Shown here piece after piece: positions 13,988 to 21,776 of a DNA stretch of 26,248 nucleotides (the stretch's first letter is position 1; each line of letters opens with the position of its first letter). Both the position numbers and the translations under genes were made by a program. The stretch lies in NCBI GenBank assembly GCA_009904025.1, contig WYEE01000042.1:1-26248 (forward strand), read 5' to 3'. Source of the stretch: Thermogladius sp. (GTDB taxonomy: Archaea; Thermoproteota; Thermoprotei_A; Sulfolobales; Desulfurococcaceae). The notes under the pieces were generated by a model. That model was not told the DNA's origin, made no database searches, and saw nothing but the letters and a program-made list of their open reading frames with translations.

Positions 13988-15997
13988 GTGATGCGTTGTA
14001 TGCCGAGGACGTGGCCTAAAGCAGCTAAAATCTACTGGGACCCCTACGACGACCTCCCGGTTATCCAGCCGAGGCAAGATGAGATAGACCTATACTACGT
14101 TCTCAGGTTAACAGAGCCGGGAGACGCGAAGATAGCTAGACCCGGCGATCTAGCTAGGCTGAGGGAGACTGTAATCAACGAGTTCGGTAGCGACAAGTTG
14201 TACAAGGCTCTATTCGAGGACAGGGTTGTCTTATTCAACAAAGTCCCCCACTGGGACTTGATGTGGGAGGTCGCTTCTTCAGGCAATGTGTGGGGCCAAC
14301 TGTATTTCAACCCATTCATCGACTCATGGAGGTTCAGGCTCAGCTACCACGGGGCATACGAGGTTTTGGATAGAGGGCTCGTAGACCACGTTAAAGTAGA
14401 CTCGAAATACTTCTACACGAACATGGCTGTCAACTCGCCTTCAACCAGCCAGAGAAGCATTGTGGTTCTCGACTACAAGGGTAGGATCAGGGGTATAGCA
14501 GAGAGGGTTGATGGTCGGTTCATTATAACAAAAACATTCTACGACCAGCGTCCTCCCGTCGAGACTAGTAGAAAGCCTAGTAGTATCCAGGATGTAGTGA
14601 AGAAGAATATCGACGGCTTAATGGCGCTTGAAGAGAAGTCTATTAGACACCTACTTAGAGTCCACGGAAAGTACAGCTATAAGCCGGTTGTCTCCTACTC
14701 AGGCGGCAAGGACAGCCTGGTCAGCCTGCACCTGGCAGTAAAAGCATTTGGAAGCGTAGACGTGCTGTTCAACGACACAGGTATAGAGCTACCTGAGACA
14801 CTCAACAACGTCGAGGAGGTTTCAGGGAAGTACGGTTTGAACCTTGTTACAGCATCGGCTGGAAACATGTTTTGGAGCGCCGTGGAGACTTTCGGCCCTC
14901 CCGGAAAGGATTACAGGTGGTGTTGCAAAATAATAAAGCTAGTGCCTATAGCGAAGACTAGTAGAGTAAAATGGCCTAACGGGGCCTTGAACATTGTGGG
15001 GCAGAGAGCATACGAGTCTCTCGACAGGGCGAAGAGCCCTGTTTTATGGAGGAATAAATGGGTTCCCCACCTTGTGTCTACGACGCCGATCCAGGATTGG
15101 AGCCAGCTCTCGATCTGGCTCTATATCTATGCGAATAACCTGCCCTACAATAAACTCTACGATAGAGGTTTCGATAGGCTGGGATGCTACTTGTGCCCAT
15201 CCAGCTACCTAGCCGAGTTCAAAGATGTTTCAACACACTACCCGTGTCTCTGGGGTAGGTGGATCGAAGTCCTAAACCGCTGGAGAAGCAGGCTGAACCA
15301 GCCGGAGGAGTGGGTTAAGTATGGTTTGTGGAGATGGCTTACACCAGCCTCTGCTAAAAAGAGGATTTCAAAGAGATTACCCGGATATGTGATCGACTGG
15401 AGGAGGGAATACGTGTCCAGGCTACTCTCTAGTCAAGCAAGGTTAGCCCCTTTGAAGGTCGAGAGAGAAGGGGGCTCTGCAAGAATACTGTTCAACGACG
15501 TTGTAATCGACGAGGAGTCGCAACAGGTCTTCTCGGAGAACACCAGGATGCTCGCCTCCAAGATATGGCGTGAAGGTGGAACAATATTCATCGAGACGAA
15601 GAACACTCGTATCCGCGTAGCCGGGAACACCATGTTCGTCGAGCCGTTTACGAGGGATGAAAACGTAGAGGACCTAGCAGACATCCTGAAAGTGATTTAT
15701 AGGACTAGGTCTTGTGTTAAGTGTGCTAGCTGTATTTTATGGTGCCCGCTGAATATTATAAAAATGACCACTAGAGGCCCCTTGCCTAGGACGCCGTGTC
15801 CCTCCTGCAAGCTATGCATTGACACATGCCCCCTAGCCGACCAGCTTGTCGAGAAAGTCGTTATCCCTCTCATACTAGACAACCCGAAGGCGTTCAAACG
15901 TGCCTCGAGGAGACATAGCGACCATATCCTGGAGTTGTTCAGCAAATTGTACAAGTTGCCTAGAGGCGGTAAAGAAGCTTCTAGTGGTCTCGGCTAA
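13988..15997 (+). CDS. PP-loop (PAPS reductase-like) protein with C-terminal 2[4Fe-4S] ferredoxin domain
   Basis: This is a 669-residue fusion enzyme of uncertain substrate. Residues 1-200 are an N-terminal domain of unknown role. The PP-loop domain follows, with SYSGGKDS at 236-243 (adenylate-binding), FNDTGIELPET at 261-271, a RWCCKIIK motif at 310-317 and a further Cys pair at 400 and 403. The C-terminal ferredoxin has two cluster motifs, cysteines 576/579/582/586 and 604/607/610/614. PAPS reductases reduce activated sulfate, but related PP-loop proteins modify RNA or DNA with sulfur, so the activity cannot be fixed here. Starts at GTG 13988, ATG 13991 and ATG 14000 are all possible. No ribosome binding site is seen, consistent with a leaderless mRNA. 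The 3' end overlaps the helicase gene by 17 bases on the opposite strand. Confidence 0.85.
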   Translation: MMRCMPRTWPKAAKIYWDPYDDLPVIQPRQDEIDLYYVLRLTEPGDAKIARPGDLARLRETVINEFGSDKLYKALFEDRVVLFNKVPHWDLMWEVASSGNVWGQLYFNPFIDSWRFRLSYHGAYEVLDRGLVDHVKVDSKYFYTNMAVNSPSTSQRSIVVLDYKGRIRGIAERVDGRFIITKTFYDQRPPVETSRKPSSIQDVVKKNIDGLMALEEKSIRHLLRVHGKYSYKPVVSYSGGKDSLVSLHLAVKAFGSVDVLFNDTGIELPETLNNVEEVSGKYGLNLVTASAGNMFWSAVETFGPPGKDYRWCCKIIKLVPIAKTSRVKWPNGALNIVGQRAYESLDRAKSPVLWRNKWVPHLVSTTPIQDWSQLSIWLYIYANNLPYNKLYDRGFDRLGCYLCPSSYLAEFKDVSTHYPCLWGRWIEVLNRWRSRLNQPEEWVKYGLWRWLTPASAKKRISKRLPGYVIDWRREYVSRLLSSQARLAPLKVEREGGSARILFNDVVIDEESQQVFSENTRMLASKIWREGGTIFIETKNTRIRVAGNTMFVEPFTRDENVEDLADILKVIYRTRSCVKCASCILWCPLNIIKMTTRGPLPRTPCPSCKLCIDTCPLADQLVEKVVIPLILDNPKAFKRASRRHSDHILELFSKLYKLPRGGKEASSGLG

Positions 15998-18770
15998 TGT
16001 ACTCTTTGACCATTAGAAATCTTTTCTCGCTCTCATATATTTCTTGGATGAGATCACCGCCTCTAGCAACACTATTCAATATCCTGGCTGCCTCGTGGGT
16101 TCCAACCCCTCTAGCAGACAAGGCTAGCAAGGCATCCTTCTTGAACCTGTAGAGCAGGGTAGCCCTCTTACTCAGTTCATCCAGCATTTTATCCTCATCG
16201 CTGGTAAGCCTCTCACCCTTCTTCAATTTATTGACGAGGTCGAGCTCTCTTGAAATATCGCGTCCTTTAACAAGGGTTAGAGTCGCCTTGCCGCACTTCG
16301 GGCAGCTAAACTCTTTTTTATCCAGGAACTCTGCTACAGTCCCACTCGTGTAATAACCGCAACTCAAGCATAGTAGCGTTACCTTACGCGATAGAAGCTT
16401 GGAGAGATAAGCCTCTTGATCGAACACCACGCCTTTGAATATGGGGATCTCTATATATTCTAAGATTTCTCTGTGGAATTCGTTTATTCTCTCCGACACC
16501 CTACCTTCAACTCTGACCACACCCTTCTCAATAAGCTCCGACAGCTCTTGGGCTGATCTAACATCGTAGTCTTTAACTAGAACCTCCTTGAACGCTTCTC
16601 TCCCAATCACGGTGTCCACGAATGCCTGGAGTAATGCGTTGCTCACCCTCTCTACTTCAGGGGAGATAGCGCCGAATCTCTGGGCCACCTGGTATATTCG
16701 CCATAGAAGGGTCTTACTCTCCCTTACAGCTTCTGTCAGAAACTCCCCGCTAACAAACTTTTTAAGGTTTTTGAAAAACCCGAGGATGTCTTTTTGCAAT
16801 GACCCTAGATCGGTGTTTCCAGCTCTAATCACAATAGCGTAAGGGGTTGAATACGCTCTGACTTTCGCAAGCGGATTCGTCTTCTTGATATAGTGTGATA
16901 AGAGGTCTTTAAGCATCAAGTTTAGTTTAGAGCCGCCGAACACGTTTACAAATATGACACCCAACGGGACAGCATAGTCAATGACTATCCTCTTATCGTT
17001 CCCAAACAGCCCAACAACCTCAGTCCTGAGATCGGCTTTTAAACCATACTCCTTCCTTAATTTCTCGACCTCGCCCCCGCCCAGCCTTCGCAACAGGCTC
17101 CCAACCTCTCTGGCAACCTTGTATTCAACAGGTATATTCTCGCCTTCCCAGAACGGTACTACAGCCTCATCTATTGGAGCCGGTACTCTCTCCACATACA
17201 GCTTGTTCTCGCTTTCAGCATACGATAGTACTTTCCAAACACTCCCCGCAAGAACCAAGAAGTCCCCCGGCTGGATATTTAGGACCACGTAATCTTCATC
17301 TAAGGCTCCAACTCTTCTGCCAGTAACATCGAATACGTTGATCTCCCTTGTTGAAGGTATCATAGAGGTTTTGTACACATGGAGCCTTGTCCTACGGGTT
17401 GGTCTTATGATGCCGGACTCCAACTTTATTATCCTACTGTATTCCAGGTAATTTACCACATCCATGAAGTCTTCGTATGATAAGTCTTTGTATAAAGCGT
17501 TCTGGACTATATCCGCGTAAACCTTGTTTACATTAATTCCCCGGGGGTTTACCAGGGAGTATACGGCTAGAGCATACGATAATACATCCAGAGGGGAGGT
17601 GTATATCTCCTCTCCTTCAAGGATGTTTCTCACAGCTCTTTTTGCTAATACGATAGACTCCAAGTAGTGTAGGAGATTGTTTGTCGACACAATACTACCA
17701 CGCGCCACACCCCCTAGCTTGTGCCCGCTTCTACCAATCCTCTGAATAAGCCTAGTCGCCTGCCTCGGCGACAAGTACTGTACCACATAGTTTACCCTAC
17801 CTATGTCGATACCAAGCTCTAGGCTCGAGGTAGCAACTACCGCGTTTAACTCTCCATTCTTAAACCTCTTCTCCACCTCCTCCCGATGTTCCCTAGAGAG
17901 GCTGCCGTGGTGTACGCCTATATTGATCTCATACCCAAGCCTCTCGCTAATGGTGCTCAAGAGGTTGCTCAAGTACTCGGCCATAGTCCTGGTGTTAGTG
18001 AAGACGAGGACACCGCTGCTCCCAGCGATTTTCTCCAATATGTACATGGCCCTTGCAACAACCCTCTCGTCCCCCATGTACTTAGCCAACTCCTCGCATT
18101 TCCCGGTGCAAGAGGGGGCTTCCACCTCTATCTCGTAGTTCTTACTCCCAACATCTCTTACAACCTCTGTGGGGAGCTTGTTGACTGAGGAGATTATTTG
18201 CCTCACAGAGTTCTCGTCACCTAGAGTTGCCGTCAAGCCTATTACCACCGGTCTCACACCGATGTGGTTTAGAATGAGATATAGTACTGTGAGTAGGAGG
18301 AGACCTCTCTTACTTTCAACAATCTCGTGGAGTTCATCTAAGACCACGAATTTGAGGTTAGATAGCTTCTTCAACAAGTCTTCGTTTAAGAGAATGTAAT
18401 TGAGGGTCTCTGGTGTTGTGACAAGTACTTGAGGAGGGTTTTTCTGGATAGCCTTCCTAGCGTGGTAGGGTGTATCGCCGTGTCTTAACGCGACGCTTAC
18501 GCCAAAACACTCTGCTAACCTGCTTATCCTCTCAGATATATCCCTGTTCAACGCGCGGAGGGGAGTGATGTATACACAGGATATAGGCTCGCTTCTCAAC
18601 CTTGAAATAGAGTAGAAGACTGGCAGGATAGCCGCCTCTGTTTTACCCACGCCGGTCGGGGCCACTATGACGACATTGAAGCCCCTCCCAGCTATCTTCT
18701 TAAAAGCCTCTCTCTGGAGAGCTGTAAACTCTCTGTAACCCAATTTACGTAGACAGTCCGGCAAACTCAT
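15981..18770 (-). CDS. Lhr-family superfamily 2 DNA/RNA helicase
   Basis: This 929-residue ATP-dependent helicase is of the archaeal Lhr type, implicated in nucleic acid repair or RNA metabolism. Helicase motifs are plain: APTGVGKT (37-44), TPLRALNRD, TTPETL, DELH (145-148), TAT (180-182), TSSLELGID, and QRIGRSGH (343-350), the last being typical of Lhr. The C-terminal half contains a four-cysteine zinc-ribbon-like element (CLSCGYY ... CPKCG) and a long helical end. The open frame continues upstream through the tRNA gene, but the ATG at 18770 with GGGTAGAAGA upstream gives the family's N-terminus, so the extra 108 codons are rejected. It is convergent with the PP-loop gene. Confidence 0.88.
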   Translation of the reverse strand: MSLPDCLRKLGYREFTALQREAFKKIAGRGFNVVIVAPTGVGKTEAAILPVFYSISRLRSEPISCVYITPLRALNRDISERISRLAECFGVSVALRHGDTPYHARKAIQKNPPQVLVTTPETLNYILLNEDLLKKLSNLKFVVLDELHEIVESKRGLLLLTVLYLILNHIGVRPVVIGLTATLGDENSVRQIISSVNKLPTEVVRDVGSKNYEIEVEAPSCTGKCEELAKYMGDERVVARAMYILEKIAGSSGVLVFTNTRTMAEYLSNLLSTISERLGYEINIGVHHGSLSREHREEVEKRFKNGELNAVVATSSLELGIDIGRVNYVVQYLSPRQATRLIQRIGRSGHKLGGVARGSIVSTNNLLHYLESIVLAKRAVRNILEGEEIYTSPLDVLSYALAVYSLVNPRGINVNKVYADIVQNALYKDLSYEDFMDVVNYLEYSRIIKLESGIIRPTRRTRLHVYKTSMIPSTREINVFDVTGRRVGALDEDYVVLNIQPGDFLVLAGSVWKVLSYAESENKLYVERVPAPIDEAVVPFWEGENIPVEYKVAREVGSLLRRLGGGEVEKLRKEYGLKADLRTEVVGLFGNDKRIVIDYAVPLGVIFVNVFGGSKLNLMLKDLLSHYIKKTNPLAKVRAYSTPYAIVIRAGNTDLGSLQKDILGFFKNLKKFVSGEFLTEAVRESKTLLWRIYQVAQRFGAISPEVERVSNALLQAFVDTVIGREAFKEVLVKDYDVRSAQELSELIEKGVVRVEGRVSERINEFHREILEYIEIPIFKGVVFDQEAYLSKLLSRKVTLLCLSCGYYTSGTVAEFLDKKEFSCPKCGKATLTLVKGRDISRELDLVNKLKKGERLTSDEDKMLDELSKRATLLYRFKKDALLALSARGVGTHEAARILNSVARGGDLIQEIYESEKRFLMVKEYISRDH

Positions 18771-18827
18771 TCTTCTACCCAGGTATGATCCAGGTAAGCA
18801 AGCGAGATACCAGTATCTAGGAAATAC

Positions 18828-18833
18828 TTTAAA
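18828..18833. promoter_or_regulatory. Shared TATA core between the Lhr helicase and tRNA-Pro
   Basis: TTTAAA lies between the divergent helicase and tRNA genes. On the minus strand it is preceded by AAAAGGG, a BRE-like run, and predicts a start near 18803, about 33 bases before the helicase ATG. On the plus strand it predicts a start near 18856, about 10 bases before the mature tRNA. No second equally good box is visible in the 95-base gap. Confidence 0.5.
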
Positions 18834-18865
18834 CCCTTTTATCTTAAGACTATTCAAATAGAGTA

Positions 18866-18940
18866 GGGCCCGTGGTCTAGCCTGGTTAGGATGCGGGGTT
18901 CGGGTCCCCGTGACCCGGGGTTCAAATCCCCGCGGGCCCA
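18866..18940 (+). tRNA. tRNA-Pro (anticodon CGG)
   Basis: The sequence folds by eye into a full cloverleaf. The acceptor stem is GGGCCCG at 18866-18872 with CGGGCCC at 18933-18939 and discriminator A. The D stem is GTCT with GGAT. The anticodon stem is CGGGG with CCCCG around loop TTCGGGT. The T stem is CGGGG with CCCCG around TTCAAAT. The anticodon CGG reads CCG (proline). No intron is present and CCA is not encoded. The stems are almost entirely G-C, as expected for a hyperthermophile. Confidence 0.96.
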
Positions 18941-18945
18941 TCACC

Positions 18946-19353
18946 ATGGTGCTAAGTTTGGCTGAGGACAACAAGTGTACTGTGCAGGGTTCTCTGAGGA
19001 GTGTTATCGAGGAGGCTGAGAAACTCGAGCAGTATGATGAACAAGTTTTAAGGAGGTTCATTAGACTACAAGTCCAGAATGTTGACTTAAACACGTGGGT
19101 TTACTTAGGCCCCTCAGGCGACTACGTGCTGGTTCCAGGACTTTTCTGCAGTTGCAACGATTTCACTATAAGGGTGATAGGTAAGAGGGAGAAATGCTAT
19201 TGTAAACACCTCGTCGAGCAAGTGGTCTCCGAGAGGAAAAAGCTTTATAAGACAGTGAACCTGGAGTCTTTTGAAGAATACGTTAAGATATTAAACGAGA
19301 TTTTCACTCAGAATCTAACATCAACCCTTAGAAGAAGGTTGTACTCGAGGTAG
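18946..19353 (+). CDS. SWIM zinc-finger protein
   Basis: This 135-residue protein has a SWIM-type zinc motif, with the pattern C-x-C ... C-x-C-x-H visible in FCSCNDF and KCYCKHL. SWIM proteins in archaea are found alone or near recombination genes, and their partners include RadA paralogs in some species. The open frame extends back into tRNA-Pro, so the first realistic start is the ATG at 18946, 5 bases after the tRNA. There is no ribosome binding site other than tRNA sequence. This implies a joint tRNA-mRNA transcript whose cleavage by tRNase Z would leave an almost leaderless mRNA. Elf1 begins 5 bases downstream. The biochemical role is unknown. Confidence 0.82.
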   Translation: MVLSLAEDNKCTVQGSLRSVIEEAEKLEQYDEQVLRRFIRLQVQNVDLNTWVYLGPSGDYVLVPGLFCSCNDFTIRVIGKREKCYCKHLVEQVVSERKKLYKTVNLESFEEYVKILNEIFTQNLTSTLRRRLYSR

Positions 19354-19358
19354 GCTGG

Positions 19359-19691
19359 ATGGGTAAGAGGAGGAAGAAATATAAAAGAGTGGTTAAAAGA
19401 GAGGTGAAGGTCCCGACAGTATTCCAGTGCCCTAGATGTGGTGCTAAAACGTTAAGCGTTAGATTCGAGAAAACTGACACACCTGGTTTCAAAAAAGCAG
19501 TGATTTCATGTGGCACCTGCGGGCTCTACGCCGAGTATCCTCAGCCGGTTCCGGAAATATGGGAGCCCGTGGACGTATACGCCAAGTTCATAGATTTATA
19601 CCTCGAGGGTAAAATCACAGTTGAAACCAGAAAGCCAGAGGAAGGGAGTGGAATTGGGGAGGGTCAGCAAGTATCTGAGGGAGAAAGTTGA
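19359..19691 (+). CDS. Transcription elongation factor Elf1-like zinc-ribbon protein
   Basis: This 110-residue protein has the layout of the Elf1 family: a basic N-terminal tail (MGKRRKKYKR), then a four-cysteine zinc ribbon with CPRC at 24-27 and CGTC at 51-54, and a short acidic C-terminal part. Elf1 helps RNA polymerase pass through chromatin in eukaryotes, and archaeal versions are presumed to bind the polymerase. The ATG at 19359 has GAGGT 7 bases upstream. Its last part, rich in E, G and S, overlaps the start of GGGP synthase by 38 bases. Confidence 0.85.
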   Translation: MGKRRKKYKRVVKREVKVPTVFQCPRCGAKTLSVRFEKTDTPGFKKAVISCGTCGLYAEYPQPVPEIWEPVDVYAKFIDLYLEGKITVETRKPEEGSGIGEGQQVSEGES

Positions 19692-20394
19692 AAGAGGAGA
19701 GAAGCTACACTTCACACTAATAGACCCAGCGAAGAAGATAGATTACAGCCAACTAGAGAAGACGGCTCTCGGGTTGTATGAGGCTGGCACAGACGCTTTC
19801 CTAATCGGAGGTAGTATCGGGGTTGCCCCAGAGGATGCGGGCGAAATAGCAGACGTTTTAAAGAAAACAACAGGTTTACCTGTGATAATCTTCCCAGGCA
19901 ACATTAACTGTTTGACGCCTAGAGCCGACGCCGTTCTCTTCATGGTTTTAATGAACAGCCTGGAACCATACTACCTCATGCAAGCCCAGGTTCAGGCAGC
20001 ACCACTGGTTAGAAGATACGGGTTGGAGGCGTTGCCCACAGGGTACATCGTGTTATACGGCGACACCTCGGTGGCGCATGTCGGGAGAATACAACCTATA
20101 CCGCCCGATAAGCCGGAGCTCGGTTTAGCGTATGCTTTAGCCGCTGAGATGATGGGCTACCAGTATCTGTATCTTGAAGCCGGCAGCGGGGCCAGTAGAC
20201 CAGTCCCCGAAACGTTCCCCAGCATTATAAAGAGGTATACTAGCCTCATATTGATAGTGGGAGGAGGCATACGCTCCCCGGAGACCGCTAGGAGCCTCAC
20301 TAGGGCTGGAGCCGATGTCATCGTAACAGGGACTATCGTCGAGGAGGATTACGAGAAGGCCTCCGCTATAATCAGAGCTATAAAGAGCCGTTAG
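19654..20394 (+). CDS. Geranylgeranylglyceryl phosphate synthase
   Basis: This enzyme makes the first ether bond of archaeal membrane lipids, joining sn-glycerol-1-phosphate and geranylgeranyl diphosphate. It is a TIM-barrel of about 246 residues. Family sequences are LHFTLIDPAKK near the start, FLIGGSIGV, VIIFPGNINCLTPRADAVLF, and the phosphate-binding end YLEAGSGASRPVP, then IVGGGIRSPETAR and AGADVIVTGTIVEED. The open frame begins further upstream, at a TTG at 19621, but the TTG at 19654, preceded by GGGAG at 5-base spacing, gives the usual N-terminus; a GTG at 19648 is an alternative. It is last in the tRNA-SWIM-Elf1 run and overlaps MazG convergently by 17 bases. Confidence 0.94.
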   Translation: MGRVSKYLREKVERGEKLHFTLIDPAKKIDYSQLEKTALGLYEAGTDAFLIGGSIGVAPEDAGEIADVLKKTTGLPVIIFPGNINCLTPRADAVLFMVLMNSLEPYYLMQAQVQAAPLVRRYGLEALPTGYIVLYGDTSVAHVGRIQPIPPDKPELGLAYALAAEMMGYQYLYLEAGSGASRPVPETFPSIIKRYTSLILIVGGGIRSPETARSLTRAGADVIVTGTIVEEDYEKASAIIRAIKSR

Positions 20395-20638
20395 CCCTAG
20401 CGTACTTGGCTTTGAAAGCCTCTTCTAAGTCTATGTTAAGCAGGTTGGCTACGCTTAGAAGCCAGGCGAAGACGTCGGCTATCTCCTCCCGCATATTAGG
20501 CTTATCCATCTCTAGGATCGCTCTAGCCAGCTCGCCAACCTCCTCCACGAACCACGTGAATGTCGCGAACAATCCTCTAGCATGGTCTCTCTCATAGTAC
20601 ATTCTCCTTATGAGATCCTGAGCCTCCTTCAACTGCAA
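20378..20638 (-). CDS. MazG-like nucleotide pyrophosphohydrolase
   Basis: This single-domain, 86-residue protein is of the MazG type, which hydrolyses nucleoside triphosphates to monophosphates, often as house-cleaning of aberrant nucleotides. The metal-binding pattern is clear: FVEEVGELARAILE supplies EExxE and REEIADVFAWLL supplies the ExxD element. The TTG start at 20638 has GGTG 7 bases upstream; a TTG two codons later is an alternative. It is convergent with GGGP synthase and divergent from Sec61-beta. The natural substrate is not predictable from sequence. Confidence 0.85.
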   Translation of the reverse strand: MQLKEAQDLIRRMYYERDHARGLFATFTWFVEEVGELARAILEMDKPNMREEIADVFAWLLSVANLLNIDLEEAFKAKYARANGSL

Positions 20639-20658
20639 GCGTGAGCACCAGATTTACG

Positions 20659-20666
20659 CTTATTAA
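20659..20666 (+). promoter_or_regulatory. Probable TATA box of Sec61-beta
   Basis: CTTATTAA lies about 25 bases ahead of the ATG at 20686. That spacing puts the transcription start at or very close to the start codon, consistent with a leaderless mRNA and with the lack of a ribosome binding site there. Confidence 0.5.
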
Positions 20667-20685
20667 GAGTCTAGTAGATAAAAGC

Positions 20686-20880
20686 ATGCGGTGTAGGTGT
20701 TTGAGTAGGGCTAGGAAAAAGAGAAAAGAAATCTCAGCCCCTTTGACAGCCGCCGGACTCATTAGATTCTACGAGGAGTCCGATGTGGGTATTAAAGTAA
20801 AACCATACGTTCTGATACTCATAGCAGTGTCGCTTAGCGTAGCCGTCATAGTACTCCAGAAGATCCACCCACTGTATTGA
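20686..20880 (+). CDS. secG: Preprotein translocase subunit Sec61-beta (SecG)
   Basis: This small subunit of the archaeal SecYEbeta translocon is tail-anchored in the cell membrane. The family block PLTAAGLIRFYEESDVGIKV is followed by one membrane helix, about residues 39-57 (PYVLILIAVSLSVAVIVLQ). The open frame runs back to 20641, but archaeal Sec61-beta is usually 50-65 residues. I chose the ATG at 20686 (64 residues), which also fits the TATA box as a leaderless start. A TTG at 20701 would give 59 residues. The gene ends 2 bases before the end of the convergent PorB gene. Confidence 0.88.
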   Translation: MRCRCLSRARKKRKEISAPLTAAGLIRFYEESDVGIKVKPYVLILIAVSLSVAVIVLQKIHPLY

Positions 20881-20882
20881 GC

Positions 20883-21776
20883 TCACATGTGCCTTTTAAC
20901 CCACTCCCAGTTGTTCTCAACGTACTCCTGGATACTCTTAACCAGCTTCTCGTCAACGCTCTTAAACCTCCCCTGAATCTTCAAGTACTCTTCAACGGGC
21001 TTTCTCCTCGAAGGATCTAGCAGAGGTCTGCTCGGCCCCGACAAGTGTATTCTCCCATCGTAGTACTCGTAGAGGATCCAAAGACCTGTTTCCACGGCAA
21101 GCCTGGCCACTCTCACGGTGTACCTGGGGTCGAATCTCCAGCCAACGGGGCATGGGGCGTGGAGGCTTATGAATTTAAAGCCCTTGATCTTGCTAGCTCT
21201 CACAAGCTTGCTGTAGAAGTCGTGGACGTAGCCTATACTAGCTGTGGCCACGTAGGGTACTCCGTGGGCTATCATTATCCTGGCTACATCCTTCTTCTCC
21301 TCGCCCTTCCCGAGTATAGGTGTCGTGGTGGTCCAAGCTCCCTTAGGCGTTGAGGAGCTTCTCTGAATGCCTGTGTTCATGTAGGCTTCGTTATCGTACA
21401 TTATGTAGATGTAGTTATGGTTGCGCTCAGCAGCACCGCTTAGGGAAGCCATGCCTATGTCGGCTGTTCCCCCATCGCCGGCCCAAGCTATCACCTGCAC
21501 ATCATTCACACCCCTCTTCTCCAGGGCCTCGGCTACACCTGAAGCAACAGCGGCAGCCGACGCGAAGGGGACGTGTATCACGCTCGCTTTCAGCGAGTTA
21601 CCAGGGTACATCCCTACCACAACGGAGGAGCAGCTAGCAGGTATCACAAGGATCATCTTGTCCCCGAATACGGCTGAGAGCACTTTCCACGCTATCGGTA
21701 TCGGGCAACCCGGGCAGGCAGCATCGCCCGGCAATACGACATCCCTAGCCTTATAGGGTAGAGCCGGCTTGCTCAT
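20883..21776 (-). CDS. porB: 2-oxoacid:ferredoxin oxidoreductase, beta subunit (PorB)
   Basis: This 297-residue subunit carries thiamine diphosphate and a [4Fe-4S] cluster in the oxidative decarboxylation of pyruvate (or a related 2-oxoacid) to acyl-CoA with ferredoxin. Cluster ligands are visible in DAACPGCP (Cys 21 and 24), ASCSS (Cys 49) and the later APCPVG. The diphosphate-binding motif is GDGGTADIG ... YDNEAYMNTGIQ. Length is normal. The ATG at 21776 follows directly on the PorA stop (TGAATG), with AGGTGG ahead of it. Pyruvate is the most likely substrate, but 2-oxoisovalerate cannot be excluded from the sequence alone. Confidence 0.9.
   Translation of the reverse strand: MSKPALPYKARDVVLPGDAACPGCPIPIAWKVLSAVFGDKMILVIPASCSSVVVGMYPGNSLKASVIHVPFASAAAVASGVAEALEKRGVNDVQVIAWAGDGGTADIGMASLSGAAERNHNYIYIMYDNEAYMNTGIQRSSSTPKGAWTTTTPILGKGEEKKDVARIMIAHGVPYVATASIGYVHDFYSKLVRASKIKGFKFISLHAPCPVGWRFDPRYTVRVARLAVETGLWILYEYYDGRIHLSGPSRPLLDPSRRKPVEEYLKIQGRFKSVDEKLVKSIQEYVENNWEWVKRHM

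Noticed and set aside
18910..18945. Earlier start for the SWIM protein
   Set aside because: It would lie inside the tRNA-Pro sequence, so the first codons are tRNA and not protein.
19033..19039. ATGATGA as a possible C box of a C/D RNA
   Set aside because: It lies within the SWIM coding sequence and no D box was found at a suitable distance.
18771..19094. N-terminal extension of the Lhr helicase open frame by 108 codons
   Set aside because: It runs antisense through tRNA-Pro and the SWIM gene, does not resemble helicase sequence, and the ATG at 18770 has a good ribosome binding site.
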